From NCBI RefSeq assembly GCF_029227915.1, contig NC_079886.1, positions 9,817,501 to 9,881,500 on the forward strand: a DNA stretch of 64,000 bases. Reading direction: 5' to 3'. The DNA comes from Hydractinia symbiolongicarpus. Lineage: Eukaryota > Cnidaria > Hydrozoa > Anthoathecata > Hydractiniidae. Position 1 is the first letter of the stretch; every line of letters begins with the position of its first letter. The notes beneath the pieces were generated by a model, which saw nothing but the letters and a program-made list of their open reading frames with translations, searched no databases and was not told where the DNA came from. Both the position numbers and the translations under genes were made by a program. Of this stretch, positions 1 through 12,700 are shown piece by piece.

Positions 1-2
1 AA

Positions 3-281
3 GTAGAACACGGATCATTTACACCGCTGATTTTCACACCATATGGGGGATCCAGTCGAGAGACAGAACATTTTATCTCCACTTTGTCGCATAAAGTAGC
101 GGAAAAAAGAAATCTAGAACAAAGTACCGTTACAAACTGGCTTCGGACGAAATTATCATTTTGTTTACTGCGTTCAGCAATACTCTGTATTCGAGGATCA
201 AGAAATACAAAACGAAGGTTGATAAAAGTAGATTTTGATTGTCTCGAGATATCAAATGCAACGAGCCAACTTGTCAACTGA
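3..281 (+). mobile_element. C-terminal fragment of a LINE-type retrotransposon ORF
   Basis: The frame is open from the window edge and ends in a stop at about 281. Its start reads VEHGSFTPLIF and it later carries WLRTKLSFCLLRSAILCIRG. This pairing (HGSFTPL, then W-x-R-x-[KR]-[LV]-SF-x-[LI][LI]RS, then C-[IL]-RGSR) is what I recognise at the carboxy end of reverse-transcriptase ORFs of non-LTR elements common in cnidarian and fish genomes. The catalytic part would lie to the left of the window. The family assignment rests on recall of this tail motif only. Confidence 0.55.
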
Positions 282-394
282 GAGATTTTCTAAAATTTTT
301 ATGTTTCAATATATTGAAACTCGATTATACTACGCACAATTATTATTACAATTATTATTTAATATAAGATATTGATTAAAAAATTAAGATTAGT

Positions 395-1000
395 GAAGTC
401 ATTACAGTGCACTTAAAACTTTGAGGCCAAATAACTTGGAAACGAGGTGGTGACGTCAATGATTTTTCACCGCGTGGGTAACTAGGGACCACTTGGGACC
501 AATTTGGGTAAGTTTCCCAAACCTAGGTCCCCAAATCCGTGTCGGAATGGACGGGTTGATGACGTCATTAAAAAACCTTCAAACCCTAATATCTCTGCAA
601 CCGTTTGTCAAAAGTACATGATCCTATACATTTTCTTGATCAGCGTTTCAAGATCTATATGAGGAAGGCAATAGGTATATAAATTTAAAAAAAAAATGTT
701 TTGTGTTTTCACGGGCCTTTGTTGACGTCAGCACAATTTTTAAACCCTTATATCTCCTTTTGCGTTCCTCGAAAACATATCATCCTATACATTATTTTAA
801 TCAGCGTTTAAACCTCTACACAATACAATAAAAGAATGAAATAAATTTCTCTAATTTTTTTGGGATCTTCACTGCTTCAGCGAAACATCTAAAACAACCT
901 ATTTTTCCATTGCCCATCTGCCTAAGTGGATTTCTCCACGGGCCTTATCGACTAGTCTATGTAATAATACGCCAGTTCCGTATCTCTGTAACAGGCAAAG
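395..1000 (+). repeat. Dispersed repeat family R1, copy 1
   Basis: The copy starts with the block around CATTACAGTGCAC and AACTTTGAGG and ends with TGGATTTCTCCACGGG, ACTAGTCTATGTAATAATAC and CTGTAACAGGCAAAG. The same left and right ends bound copy 2 (1144-2073), and related ends bound the segment at 7639-8461. It has no coding capacity. It looks like a non-autonomous element, class unknown. Confidence 0.6.
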
Positions 1001-1143
1001 TGGATATGTTCATTTTCCTTTGATCTTACCGAAATTTTCTTTGAAGTAACTGAAATGTGCATGTCTAATATGTTACATTTTCTGACGTTACGGCGCGACG
1101 TCAATAACACTACTTTAACGTCAATATCCTATATTAAATTAAT

Positions 1144-2073
1144 GAAGCCATTACAGTGCACCTAAAACTTTGAGGACAAGTAACTTGGAAACAAGGTGGT
1201 GACGTCAATGATTTTTCACCGCGTGGGTAACTAGGGACCACCTGAGACCAATTTAGGTAAGTTTCCCAAACCTGAGTCGCCAAATCCGGTAACATGTCAC
1301 TTTTGCTAAACTTTTATTTTTATTTTGTGTTTTGTGGTGTGCTTTTTTAAATTGATTTAAAATTTTTGTTTTAAAAAAGTCACGGTTAATTTATTTTAAT
1401 GTTCTCATAAAACACCTTAGTGCAATGATGTAAACTTTATTACACAAAAGTCACGGGTAATACACCTTTACGGTAATTCGGGAAAACTAACACTCCATCG
1501 CAGTTTATTTGGCGATCAGAGGAGGTAAACATCACACTTTTATAAGAGTTTATTAGGGAGAAAACACGTTTTTTCGTGATAACTTTTCTTGTTGCATTTT
1601 GTTTTTAATGAAAAGTACAAATAAGTTGTATCTTATTATTATTAACGTTTCCTGAAAATTTGAAAGAAATTGACACGACGGAAGTTAAAAAACTGAAGAA
1701 AACACGCTTTCGTCTCTAACAAACTCTCATAAAAACACGATTTTAACCTCCTTTTTTCCGATATAGTAAAACGATGGAGAGCCGTAGGAACGCGTGTACA
1801 ATTGAATTACCGTAAAGGTGTATTAAGTTTTATTATTCCCTTAAGCACGTCTAGTGTTATATGAAAAACATATTGGTTTTATTTATTCCCGCTTAAATGA
1901 AATTAACAACAAAACGTTTTTGACGAAAAAACAATGATTTTTATGGTTAATTTTGCTCACTATTTCGCTGTTTTTTCATTTGGTATCTATAGTGGATTTT
2001 TCCACGGGACTAAATACTAGTCTCTATAATAATACGGAGACTGTGTGTGTCTGTGTGTCTGTAACAGGCAAAG
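1144..2073 (+). repeat. Dispersed repeat family R1, copy 2
   Basis: The first roughly 145 bases match 395-540 closely, including the shared segment GATTTTTCACCGCGTGGGTA. The right end again has TGGATTTTTCCACGGG, ACTAGTCTCTATAATAATAC and CTGTAACAGGCAAAG. The interior differs from copy 1, so the two copies share ends more than middles. No ORF. Confidence 0.6.
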
Positions 2074-4197
2074 TAAATTATATTTTTTACAATTTTCTTT
2101 AAAAGTGTCTATAATATATCCCCTATAAAAATGTTCTGTATTTTAAAAACATTTTTTGTTTCCGATTTTAATTGGCTAGAACAAATCATGTGATAAAATA
2201 AAGTGATTTCATTAGTTTGGAATTTTATTGTATGCTAATCTAAATTTACCGTGACGAGTGTTTTGTTATCAATTATTATACGAGCAAAGTTACAAGCAAT
2301 CCACGTTGTTATTGTTGTGGTCCATTTCGTTTAAAAGTTTTAATTGATTGTTTGTGTCTTTTAAATGAGATTGACAACAAATCACGATAAGAAACATACC
2401 ATAAATTTTTGAGTGGACACATCCACGGGATTATGTTTAGCTAAAATGTTTTTTCAGCCTTCTTTTTAATGAAATTATTCATAAACCTTTTGTGGTGATA
2501 AAAAAAGAATTAATGTTGTCCTTTAGAACAGGTGCGGATAAAATCTAAGCGCAAGTGCGATATTTTTGAACCGTCAAGTCTCTTCCAAAATTATGCGTAT
2601 CAAAAGCCAACTTGCTAACAGTCAGTGACACACCGTATAGCTTCCTCAACGCGCAGCATTGGTCAGTCCGAAAACATCCTAGAACCAGACCCCCGAGTCA
2701 CCCTTTTAAATTGACATTAGGCAAAATTGTCTAAGACAATGAACCAATCGCCGCTTTCTCTCAGAAATCCAATTACATAAGAGTGCACGGGACCGTTCTG
2801 TACTTTACTGTACTTTTTATCACATTAAATCTTTTAATATAAAAACTTATTTAAAAAGCGCAGTACCAGGTCATACAAAATTTATATGCAATTGGATGCA
2901 TCGGTATTTTTTATATATTAAACACATAAGCTGCTGTGATTTTTTAATTGTTTTCTGGCGTTACCTGTCCCCCGTCATTATTAAGTTTTGATGTCTCTTG
3001 AAAACTTTACAGATTTTTATCCAAACATTGTTAAAAAAAATAAAGAAAGAAAGAATTAATTAGAAGTATAGACATGGATAAATTATTAATTCTATATTTT
3101 GTGAGTTTGAATGATGTATTGAAGCAAGCATGCGTTTTTGCTTTTTCGTTTTGAATATGTTTTTAAGAAGAGCAATCTGTTAAAAAAGAAAAGATTTTGG
3201 AAAAAAAAGTTTTATCACGAAATGAGCAAGAAACAAGAATAAAGAGATGTTAAAATAAAATTACATGTTAATTTATAAATGTATTTTAGGGTCACTGGTC
3301 GTAAGATTTTAATTAGCTTAGCCAATTTTTTTTTAAAGCCGAAGTATGATCCTTTAAAAGATGGATTATATATTGGAAAAGATTTATTCCACATTGGATT
3401 ATGAAGAAAATCCGTGAAGGTTTTCTAACAATGATAGCTGTTGTTAGTTATCTTTTGCATATATATTACGCACTCCATCCGTATGCTGATTTTTGGCGGG
3501 AACTAAAAATCAAAATGGTTGAAACATTGAGATATTATCTCTTTCAATATTATCTCTATGGTTGAAATATTCTTCCAGTTCCGTAAAAAAGAACTGGTAT
3601 GAAGACAGTTTATATTATTTTCGAGTTTTATAGTTTTATTTAAATACATATTTGCTCCCTCTTGGATGACAATTAAAGCTCTTTAAAAGCATTGTAAAAC
3701 CCCATGGAATTGTATAAATTAAAAAAAATTAATAATAACTTCATATAACGTAAGTTCCATCGCGGCATGCAATTAAACTTAGTTATCACAAAGAAGCAAG
3801 CATTTTGGACAGCGAACACGGTTTTGTGTAACCTCTACTAATGTAACCAATCTTGTGATTATATGTTATCTTGACGTTTTTAAATTTCGGATGACTTTCT
3901 TATGACATAAGAATGCGTATTGTGATACGCATAATTACACCAATACCTTTCGTAGCGATTACAATTAAAAATTTGAACTAAATTTATTATTTATTGTATT
4001 TGAATAAGATTTGTTAACAAAGAAGGATGGTCACAATTTTGAAACAGTGAATAATTTTGTCAACAACAACTTGTATGGATATTTTATTGTAGTACAAGGA
4101 GATAAAAATGTTTTATTTTATTTTACAGGGAAAAAAATAATTAAAAATACGTTCTAGCAATAACCACTCTTCCAGTAGCATTTTATATTTTAATGAT
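2074..4197. other. Upstream intergenic region of the cubilin gene
   Basis: I see no ORF of significance and no recognisable domain here. The sequence is AT-rich with poly-A/T tracts. It must contain the promoter and 5' UTR of the gene starting at 4198, but I cannot place a TATA box or start site with confidence. Confidence 0.4.
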
Positions 4198-6747
4198 ATG
4201 TTTAAATTACAATATACTGCCCTGCTGTTGGTACTGGTTTTTTTAGCTACTGGTGGGACTGATGCAGTGCGACGCAAACGTGACGCAATATCAAGGTTTG
4301 TCAATGGTTATGTTTTTTTGTGGGTTGACAAGTCATTTAGCATACTTTTAATATTTGGTCTTTTCGACTGCTTCTCGTTAAAAAAGACTTTAACAGCATA
4401 AACGTTTGGAGCATAGTTACAAACTTGGACAAAATATTTGTAGACAAATGCAAAATGTAAAAGATTGTCCCAACGCTAAATGTTGCTGATGTCAGCGTTT
4501 TATTCTTTCCGTGCTAAAGTTGATCTCTGCAGATGAGAAATCCAGCAATGTATTTTAAACGTTGTTCACCTGGCCTATCTGTGTCTGAAAGGCCTGTAAA
4601 AGAAATTTAATATAATTTTGTCCAAGATTGTAGCGCTCAAAAACTTAATAAAGCATTTGATTTTAAGGCTCGAAGCCTTTTCGATTTGTGTTTTTCTTTT
4701 TCTTTCTCAAACCATGTAAATTGATGTTCAGGCTAGATCCAAAGATCATCACTAGTGATGGAAACCTGAACTTTCAATCTGCCACGAACAAAAATATTAC
4801 TTTCCAACTGGATGGAAATTCTGATGTTTGGTTCGGCCAGTTAAGTCTTGCAGAATTAAAAAAAACGGTAACTCTTAGTTCTTTACTATTTTTTGTAATA
4901 AGCTGCCTGGCGTTGTAAAAAAGGGTGTTGGAACTAGGTTGTCCTGTCTAACCCACTTTTGGTGATGCACCCGAAAACAGGGCCAGAAGCATTTCGAAAG
5001 TATACAGTCAAAGATTTTAAAGACTAACAACCTCGTCCCCAGGGCTTTTTTCTTTCTAACAATCTCAGACGACGACTGTAAGAGAAAAAGATCCCCGGGA
5101 GCAAGCTTTGGAGACAGATGCGACCGTTTCCACTCACAATTGAAACTCTTATCATTTTTATTTGTCAAAAACTTACACTGGAAATATTTCGGCTGCAACC
5201 AAGCTGTTCACCTTAGAGATCTCGGGGAGAATGGCCTTTACTTTTTAAATTACGCGCCTAAATGAACGCCTAAATGAAAAACAAAAACCGCGCATGCTCA
5301 GATACATCTCGATTCGCCGTACAGAAAGTGAAAGTGACATGGCTTTACGACACTGAAATATGTCTTCCATTCCGCCTATGTATACTACAGTCAGGGAAAT
5401 CCTCTTAATTAAGTTGTAACATCTTATTTGGATATAAACATCTCCAGCACATTAGTTTTTTCGTAGCACCCCGGAGATGGGCTAAATTTGAAACTGGCAA
5501 TGCTAACATATACATTTTTCGAGACATCGGGGAAAAACTTTTTCTACCTCCTAATTTAGATGTATGTCACCTAATTAAGCTGTATGATACAGCTTATTTC
5601 CCGACTGTATTATCTATATGTTTCATAATAGATTGATCAACAAGCAAAAGATATTGCACATTTACAAAGGGTAAGGAGGTGTTTTTAAAAGTTTTTTTAA
5701 GGTAGGCAGAGAACTGTCTTGAATGGATGATTTGTTTATTGTATTTTAAAGTAGCTCAAAAAGTATGTCATTTTTTTGTGAATTATAAGCCTTCTTTATC
5801 ATGATCTTTAACAATATGTAGGCTCAACCAAATGCTTGTGATTCAAGAAAACTTTTGTGCTCTGAGCATGGCATCTGCATCAACACCCATCCATCACAAA
5901 GTAGTGGAGTAAGTGCAACAATACACAAGTTTACAGTTTCAGCCAACCATTGTTTAAATAAATCTTTCTTGTGTTACTCTTGTTGAGAATTAAAAAATGG
6001 AAGTAAACTGTTATGAATTAAGAAGGCTTTGAACATGAAGAAAAGTGAGGTAATTTTTTTGTGAAATATTTTGAAAAGAAAAGTTACAAATCATTCACAT
6101 ATGTTTTAAGTAGGGTTACTGGCAATAAAATATATATTAAGTTTTCATGCTGCGAGACTAATTATTTCCTTAGAAGATGTAAAATATAATGCCCATGGTC
6201 AAAACCTTATTAAATTAACTCTGTTTACTTCCTTTTTTCAATACAGAAAATGAGCGTACAACTTTAAACTGTGAAAAGGTGTATTATTTAAAAAAAATGT
6301 GAGAAGTCTCACTGTTATTGACCCATCCCGTCTCTTAGGCAGAGTTTTTTAACTTTATTCAAATATGCAGACAAATGATTAATGTATTCAATTTAAAAAA
6401 TTTCAAAAATAACAAATGCAAATTATGCATTTTTCCAATATATTGTCATTAATTTTTTTGGTTATTTTTTCCAAAACCACTCTACATTCGGTCAGTTTGT
6501 TTATCTCATATTGACTTTTCTTTTCTATTGTGGATATATGACAATGCTGTATGCCCTTTCTCTTAGGCTGGTTTTAAGTGCTTATGTCAGCCAGGATACA
6601 CAGGGACTTCCTGTAATACTACCACTAGTGTCTGTGATTCATATAATTGCCAAAATGGAGGAAGATGCTCTGTGGAGAAAGGAAAACCTCGTTGTGTATG
6701 CCAACATGGTTGGTTTGGAAAAAATTGTTATTTTCCCAGACCAAAAG
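4198..6747 (+). other. CUBN: Cubilin exons 1-5: signal peptide, furin site, coil, EGF 1-2
   Basis: Exons: 4198-4295, 4732-4867, 5632-5670, 5822-5908, 6567-6747. Exon 1 encodes the signal peptide (core LLLVLVFLATGG) followed by RRKR, as in vertebrate cubilin where furin trims this site. Exon 2 carries the conserved N-terminal segment ending AELKKT. The 39-base exon 5632-5670 (IDQQAKDIAHLQR, phase 0 on both sides, donor AGG|gtaagg) would supply the coiled stretch; it is the least certain exon. EGF 1 spans exons 4-5 (C-x6-C-x5-C, then CLCQPGYTGTSC). EGF 2 is wholly in exon 5 (CDSYNCQNGGRC to CVCQHGWFGKNC). I saw no further EGF exons in the two introns of about 600 bases. Confidence 0.8.
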
Positions 6748-9700
6748 GTGAGTGCTTTACCTAGTAATGTAAAGTAAATGTAAAGTTTGTACAACAGTTG
6801 CCAGATGTATTACAAGGATTAGGCTACTTGAATTGCCCCTCAGTAGAAGTCAAATTAAAAAACAACATCACGCCATACCGCCCGTCACTACCATTTTTTG
6901 TACTGACAGGTGTAAGCTTAGAATATGATATTAAGAAATCCTTAAAACTTTCTTAAAGACCTTTAACCCTGACAGTGTTTATTATTAGAAAACTTATAAT
7001 TATCTGTTCTGGGATTCAATTTGTGTTTTCTTTTTGTTTTTAACTTTGATTATGTCACTGCCATTTGCCATTCCTTCATTAATTTTTGGCTGGCTTTTTT
7101 TAAACGTGTATTGCTCGTAGACATTAAAATTTTTAGAAAACCATTTTTAATTTTTGACGAAAGAAAATAACATATAATTCTTAATAACATGCCTGTGCAT
7201 GAAATTTAATATCAAATAGTGACAATTTAGGGGTATTATTTTTTCCTTAAACTAGAAATTCATGTTTAAGTGTTATTAAATTGGACTATTTTTCTTTCTT
7301 TTGTTAGTTTTATTTTATATTTTATAGATTGCCAGTTTCATGTCACAACCGATGTAGGAGTGATCAATTCACCCGGTTATCCTGATGGCTACCCAGACAA
7401 CATAAACTGTACCTGGATTTTAAAGGCAAAGACAGGAAGAATTATCAGATTTGTTACTGCTATGATAAGCATTGGTCCTTCTACTGAATGTGATTCCGAT
7501 TTTGTTCAGGTCTGACTAAAATTTTGCACCCTGATATTTAAGTAATAATAAAGAAAGAAAATTTAATGTTAATCAACGAATTAAATGTCACAAAGTCAAT
7601 AACATGAATTTAACATAAATATCTCAAAATGAACAATAAAGCCATTACAATGCACTTATATTTCACTTCGAAAGAAGGTAAGGAGTCACATTAAAATAAA
7701 GCATGCTTTGACTAAAGCAAGTTGCTGGTAACATCAAAGGGAGAGTTGTAAACAACAAAACAAAACTTAAAATCATTAATAACGAATGTTCATTTACATG
7801 TGAGTGAAGCAGATGATTAGAGGAAGAAGATTTTTTTGAACACTCAAAACGTTTTTACAACGAAAGTTGTTTCAAGGAAAAAGAGACACTCTGGTTCTAA
7901 TTTTATCAATGAATACAACTAACTACAATTTTTTGTCTACAATCTAACCACGCTAAAAAGGTACTAGATGTCTGAGTATGATCAAAATTGGTTCAATAAA
8001 ATGATGGCAAACCAATTCACCACAATGTACAGTAATGTAATTTTGGCAAAAAGAGTTTCGAATGTTGCCTGGTACATTACGGGGTCACACTATTGAGAAG
8101 AGAGATGACTCCTCTAAAAACACAAGTTTTAGACAAGCAACTGACGTAAACAAACAAGTTGCAAATATTTGTGCATGATATTATTCTATTGTTTCATGTA
8201 CTTATAGCAGCTAAAGCAAAACTAAAGAGTGTCTCTAAGCACTCTGTAATTTTCCTTTTTCAAGCATGTTTAAAGCAAGTAAACATAATTTTTAATAAAG
8301 CAAAAATGGCTTCACATTATTAAGCATGCTTTAAATTGTGTCTTAAATTTATAGCATGCTTTCAAAATTAATTTGAATGGGATACTACTGACGTCACCAA
8401 AATTTAAAGGAGGTATTTTTCCATTGTTTTTCTGCCTAAGTGGATTTTTTCACTGGCTTAAATAAAAACCACTCAGCCACAAAAAAGAAACAACATTTTT
8501 TAACATTGCCTATATTTACTGATTGCTGATTTGATTTAAACAAAAGTGCTTGAATCGGTCAATTTTGATTACAAAGGTACAATTGCTTTTTATTTTTATG
8601 CAAATAGACAACAATTTTCCTTTAACGAAGCTTTTTCCAAACATGGACATATTTTCTTAAAACTTACAAGTTTTGATAAAACAAATTTAATTAAAGGGGA
8701 ACAGAGATCAAATCTTTTTTTTATTTTTTTTTTTTGATTGAAATGAAAGAGTATGATGAGGTTATATCATCTATTTTTACTCTACTAAGAGCAATTTAAA
8801 ATTTCAATAGTTATGACATCGTAGTTACGTTAGGCTTGTATGTAGATAAACAAAATTAAGACCAGCGAAGGTAGCAGGTGACTCGAAATATTGATATTTT
8901 GACCCTTCACATATTTATTACATAATAAATTAATAATAAGCGATACTACCGATCTCATCTATTACGTCAAAAAATGCACTTTTTCACTCTATAATGGAAA
9001 TTTTATAAATGCTTGTATTTTGCTCAATATATTTTTTTTTTATTAATACTAATGTTGTTCTCTGTCTCTGAATGAAAAATTGAATAAAATTTTTTTTCTT
9101 TGATTGTGTTCATGCCTATTTTTGTGCGAATAAAATCACTCAAAAACAGAAAAGAAACAATATTTTCTCATTCTAATGTGTTGTTGAGATGTTATGACTT
9201 AATTTTCAATCTATGTTAAAGTTTTTCACTAAAGAAAAGAATCATGTAGCACATATTACATTTAGATATCAAGTGTTTTAAACAACAATGTCCTCTGTGG
9301 TTTTTCTCAGCCAAGAACAATTTACACACAAACAAGTGAGGCTAATGTCACGTTGGTTTCAGGAGGAACTCCCTATGGTCATGGTTTTAGCATCTTCTTT
9401 GCTGAAGTAGACAATGGTAGGTGAAAATGCATAAGTTACATAAGTTGTAGTTGACAGGATTTGAGTTTATATATTTTGAATTTTTACAATTCCATTAAAG
9501 ATACTGTAGTCATGACCTTTTAAAGTGCATATAAACACATAGCTTGAATTAAAAAAACACGGCTAAAATCCAACCTGGTTAAGCGAGCCAGATTTTTTAA
9601 CCGCCTTTAGTTGCGTTTGTTTGATAAATAGAAAATAATGAAGAAATAAGTAACTATTTATTTCCTACACTTTTACTTCATAATCTCTTTTGGAAGTGTT

Positions 9701-12700
9701 TTTTAATTTATCTTTAAGCTTACTGAACAAGTTCTGTATCTCAATTATTAATTTTCTAGAATTATGTGGTGGTACTATTACGTCTGCGGAAGGAGAAATA
9801 AAAAGTCCAGAAGGGCAAAAATCAATTTACTGTACATGGGTTATTGATGTCAAAACAAAAGAAAATTTGAACATATCATTCCAGGAACTCTACATCAACA
9901 ATGATCAAAATAGATGTGACAATTACCTTGAAATTGGTATAGGTAATGGTTCAAGTTATCAACAATACAAAAAGTATTGTCACCAGAGAAGTAGTAATAT
10001 CTTTGAAGTTGTAGCCTCATCAATGATAACTGTGCGATTTGTATCAAATGGCAAAACTGGGAGCAGATTTAGAAGTAGTTATCAAGTTGGTATGTACTGG
10101 AATAAAATTAAGATTTTCTTCTACAAATATTATAAAAGTTCACATGTTTATATTTTGGATCAATCTTACTGCATAAACACAAACCAAGTAAAAATGATAC
10201 AGTCAAAAGCAAATACACATTTGGGGAAAAATATTTTGGAATTAATTATTAGTAAACTTTCAGATATCTTTAGTAAGATTTATTGAACTGAAAGAATCCC
10301 AACCTAACTTAAGAAGTTTGGGATGTTTTTTTTTTTCAAATCTTTTTGCAGCTGGTTGGGTTTGACAATCAGGCCCCATGTGCTCAAAGGTGAAATGATT
10401 GTCTGCATGATTTTCTTTAACAAACATTAAAGAAAATCATGCAGGTAGGTGAACAACTACTTTTTCCTTATCATTTCTTATTTTCATTTCTTGTTATCTT
10501 TTAGCATGTCTTTTTTAAGTAAAAGCTATGAATTATTTTCTCTATGAGTGGAAAATTTGTTTACCTTTTTTTTCAATTTAATGTAATGAGCACATTTCTT
10601 GAAGGCTCTGCAAGTGAGTTTATGCTCGGCACCATACTGATTTAAGAGTTTGATCTCCAAAATATTTTTCCTACAAACCAAAAATCAACAATTATGATTA
10701 AATTTGTGATTATTTTTTGTTAACGTTGTTATTCATTATTTTGCCTTCTCTCTTGAAGTGGTTAAGGTGTTAAATCACAGTGCAGTTGTCTCACAATTTT
10801 GTAGCCACCCAGTTTTCTTGTTTCGCCTAAATTTGCTCAAAAAACCTATTTTAACAAACATGCCACCAGTAAAATATTTGCAGTCAAAACTTTGTCAGAC
10901 ATTTGTTTAATCATGTTTATATATGAGCAATATGTTTAATTATTTAAGCTTCATCAATTAGATTCTAAGTCGAAGAGGGAGAGGTGCGTTTAGATAGCAA
11001 AAAATAGCAAAAAAATTGTTTTTCATAAGAAATTTCTATGTGAAGTATTTTATCATACAGCTTTTGTATTGTGCTATGTTTTCTGAGATATTTTTTCTTG
11101 TTTTAGTATGTGGTGGAAATTATCATTTAACATTGGACACTGCATTGAAAATTAGATCTCCCCTTTTCCCATTAACATATCCGAAAAAGAAACAATGCAC
11201 TTGGCTCTTAATTTCCCCTCCTCAAACATATCTAACTATTCACTTTGAGAACTTTGAAATTGAACATCATTTGACTTGCTCATATGATTATGTGTCTTTA
11301 TATAATGGAGGCAATGCTGCTTCAGTGATGCTGGGACAGTACTGTGGTAACAAGATTCCATTACCTCTTTCCTCATCCATGAATAAAATGATGATCATGT
11401 TTTCAACTGATGGCACTGGTGAATTTAAAGGTTTTACTGCTAGTGTTACTGTGACTGCTGGAGGTAATGTATCAACTAAAAATTACAATTTGTATAAGAA
11501 TGTAACTTATGTTCTGTATATATGTGTATATATATAATCTTTAAAAGTAGCGGTGTAGTAGTTTAACATAAGTATAGAGCTTCATAGAAAACTACGTTTT
11601 GACAAGCTTTTGAGTTTAATCTCTTCGTTGGGTGAGTAAAAGATTACAATTGGGCGTATAAATATACACTTAAGTCAATGCATAAATTATAAAAGTGCAA
11701 TGCATAAAAACATAATGCGATAAAAGATACTTATGCTATTTGCAATAAGATTATATTAATCCTTAAGTAGTTTAATTTATTCAAAAAGGCGGTTAAAATT
11801 CAAAAAGTTAAAACTATATGATTAAAAGAAGGAGAGCTTAGGAGCATATATAGTACAATACTCTCCGTCATTTCGCTAATGCTAAGATAAGAGCAATCCC
11901 CGCTAAGTATATCCTTGGGTTGCACTTTTGGGTCTCCCACATCTCAACATTTGCGAGAGGACTCAAAATTTTGTTGTAAATGCATAAGTATATTTTATAT
12001 GCATTATCTTTTTATGCATTGAAATTTTATAATTTTTGTATTTACTCAAGTGTAACATTCAATATTTATACGCCCAACTGTAATATTTTATTCACCTGAT
12101 GAAAAGATTATACTTAAAAGCTTGTCACAACGTAGTTTTTTTATGAAGTTCCCTCTATTTAAATACTTTCACGTGTTTAGGTTGTGGGGGAACATTCATA
12201 GACAGCAAAGGACAAATATCAAGTCCTTCTCATCCTGCGTTTTACTCACCAAACTCCATGTGCATATACACATTGACTGCAGTGGATGTTGGCATGGTTG
12301 TACAACTGTCGTTTACAATGTTTTCTCTCGAAGAAAGTAAAGACTGCATGAATGACTATATAAAAATATATGACGGAGACTCTACAAATCGCCAAGTTTT
12401 GTATGCAAATAATGTTACTGATGGTCGTTTTTGTGGAACAAATAAGCCATCTGTTACTATATCTTCTGGGAGAAGTTTAACTCTTGTGTTTCAATCAAAT
12501 TCGATAAATGCTGCTCTTGGTTTTTCTGCTGATTGGCTCACATTTGTAAAACATACAGGTATGATGCATATTAATTCAAGCACTTAAGATGAGGTCTGGT
12601 GAAATGGTTTCATTGGCATAAAAAGAAATCTAATTTTCAGTCTATATTTTCACATTTGTCAGAAGGGATTGTTTGCATTTTTCAGCCCTGGTAACTTTGT

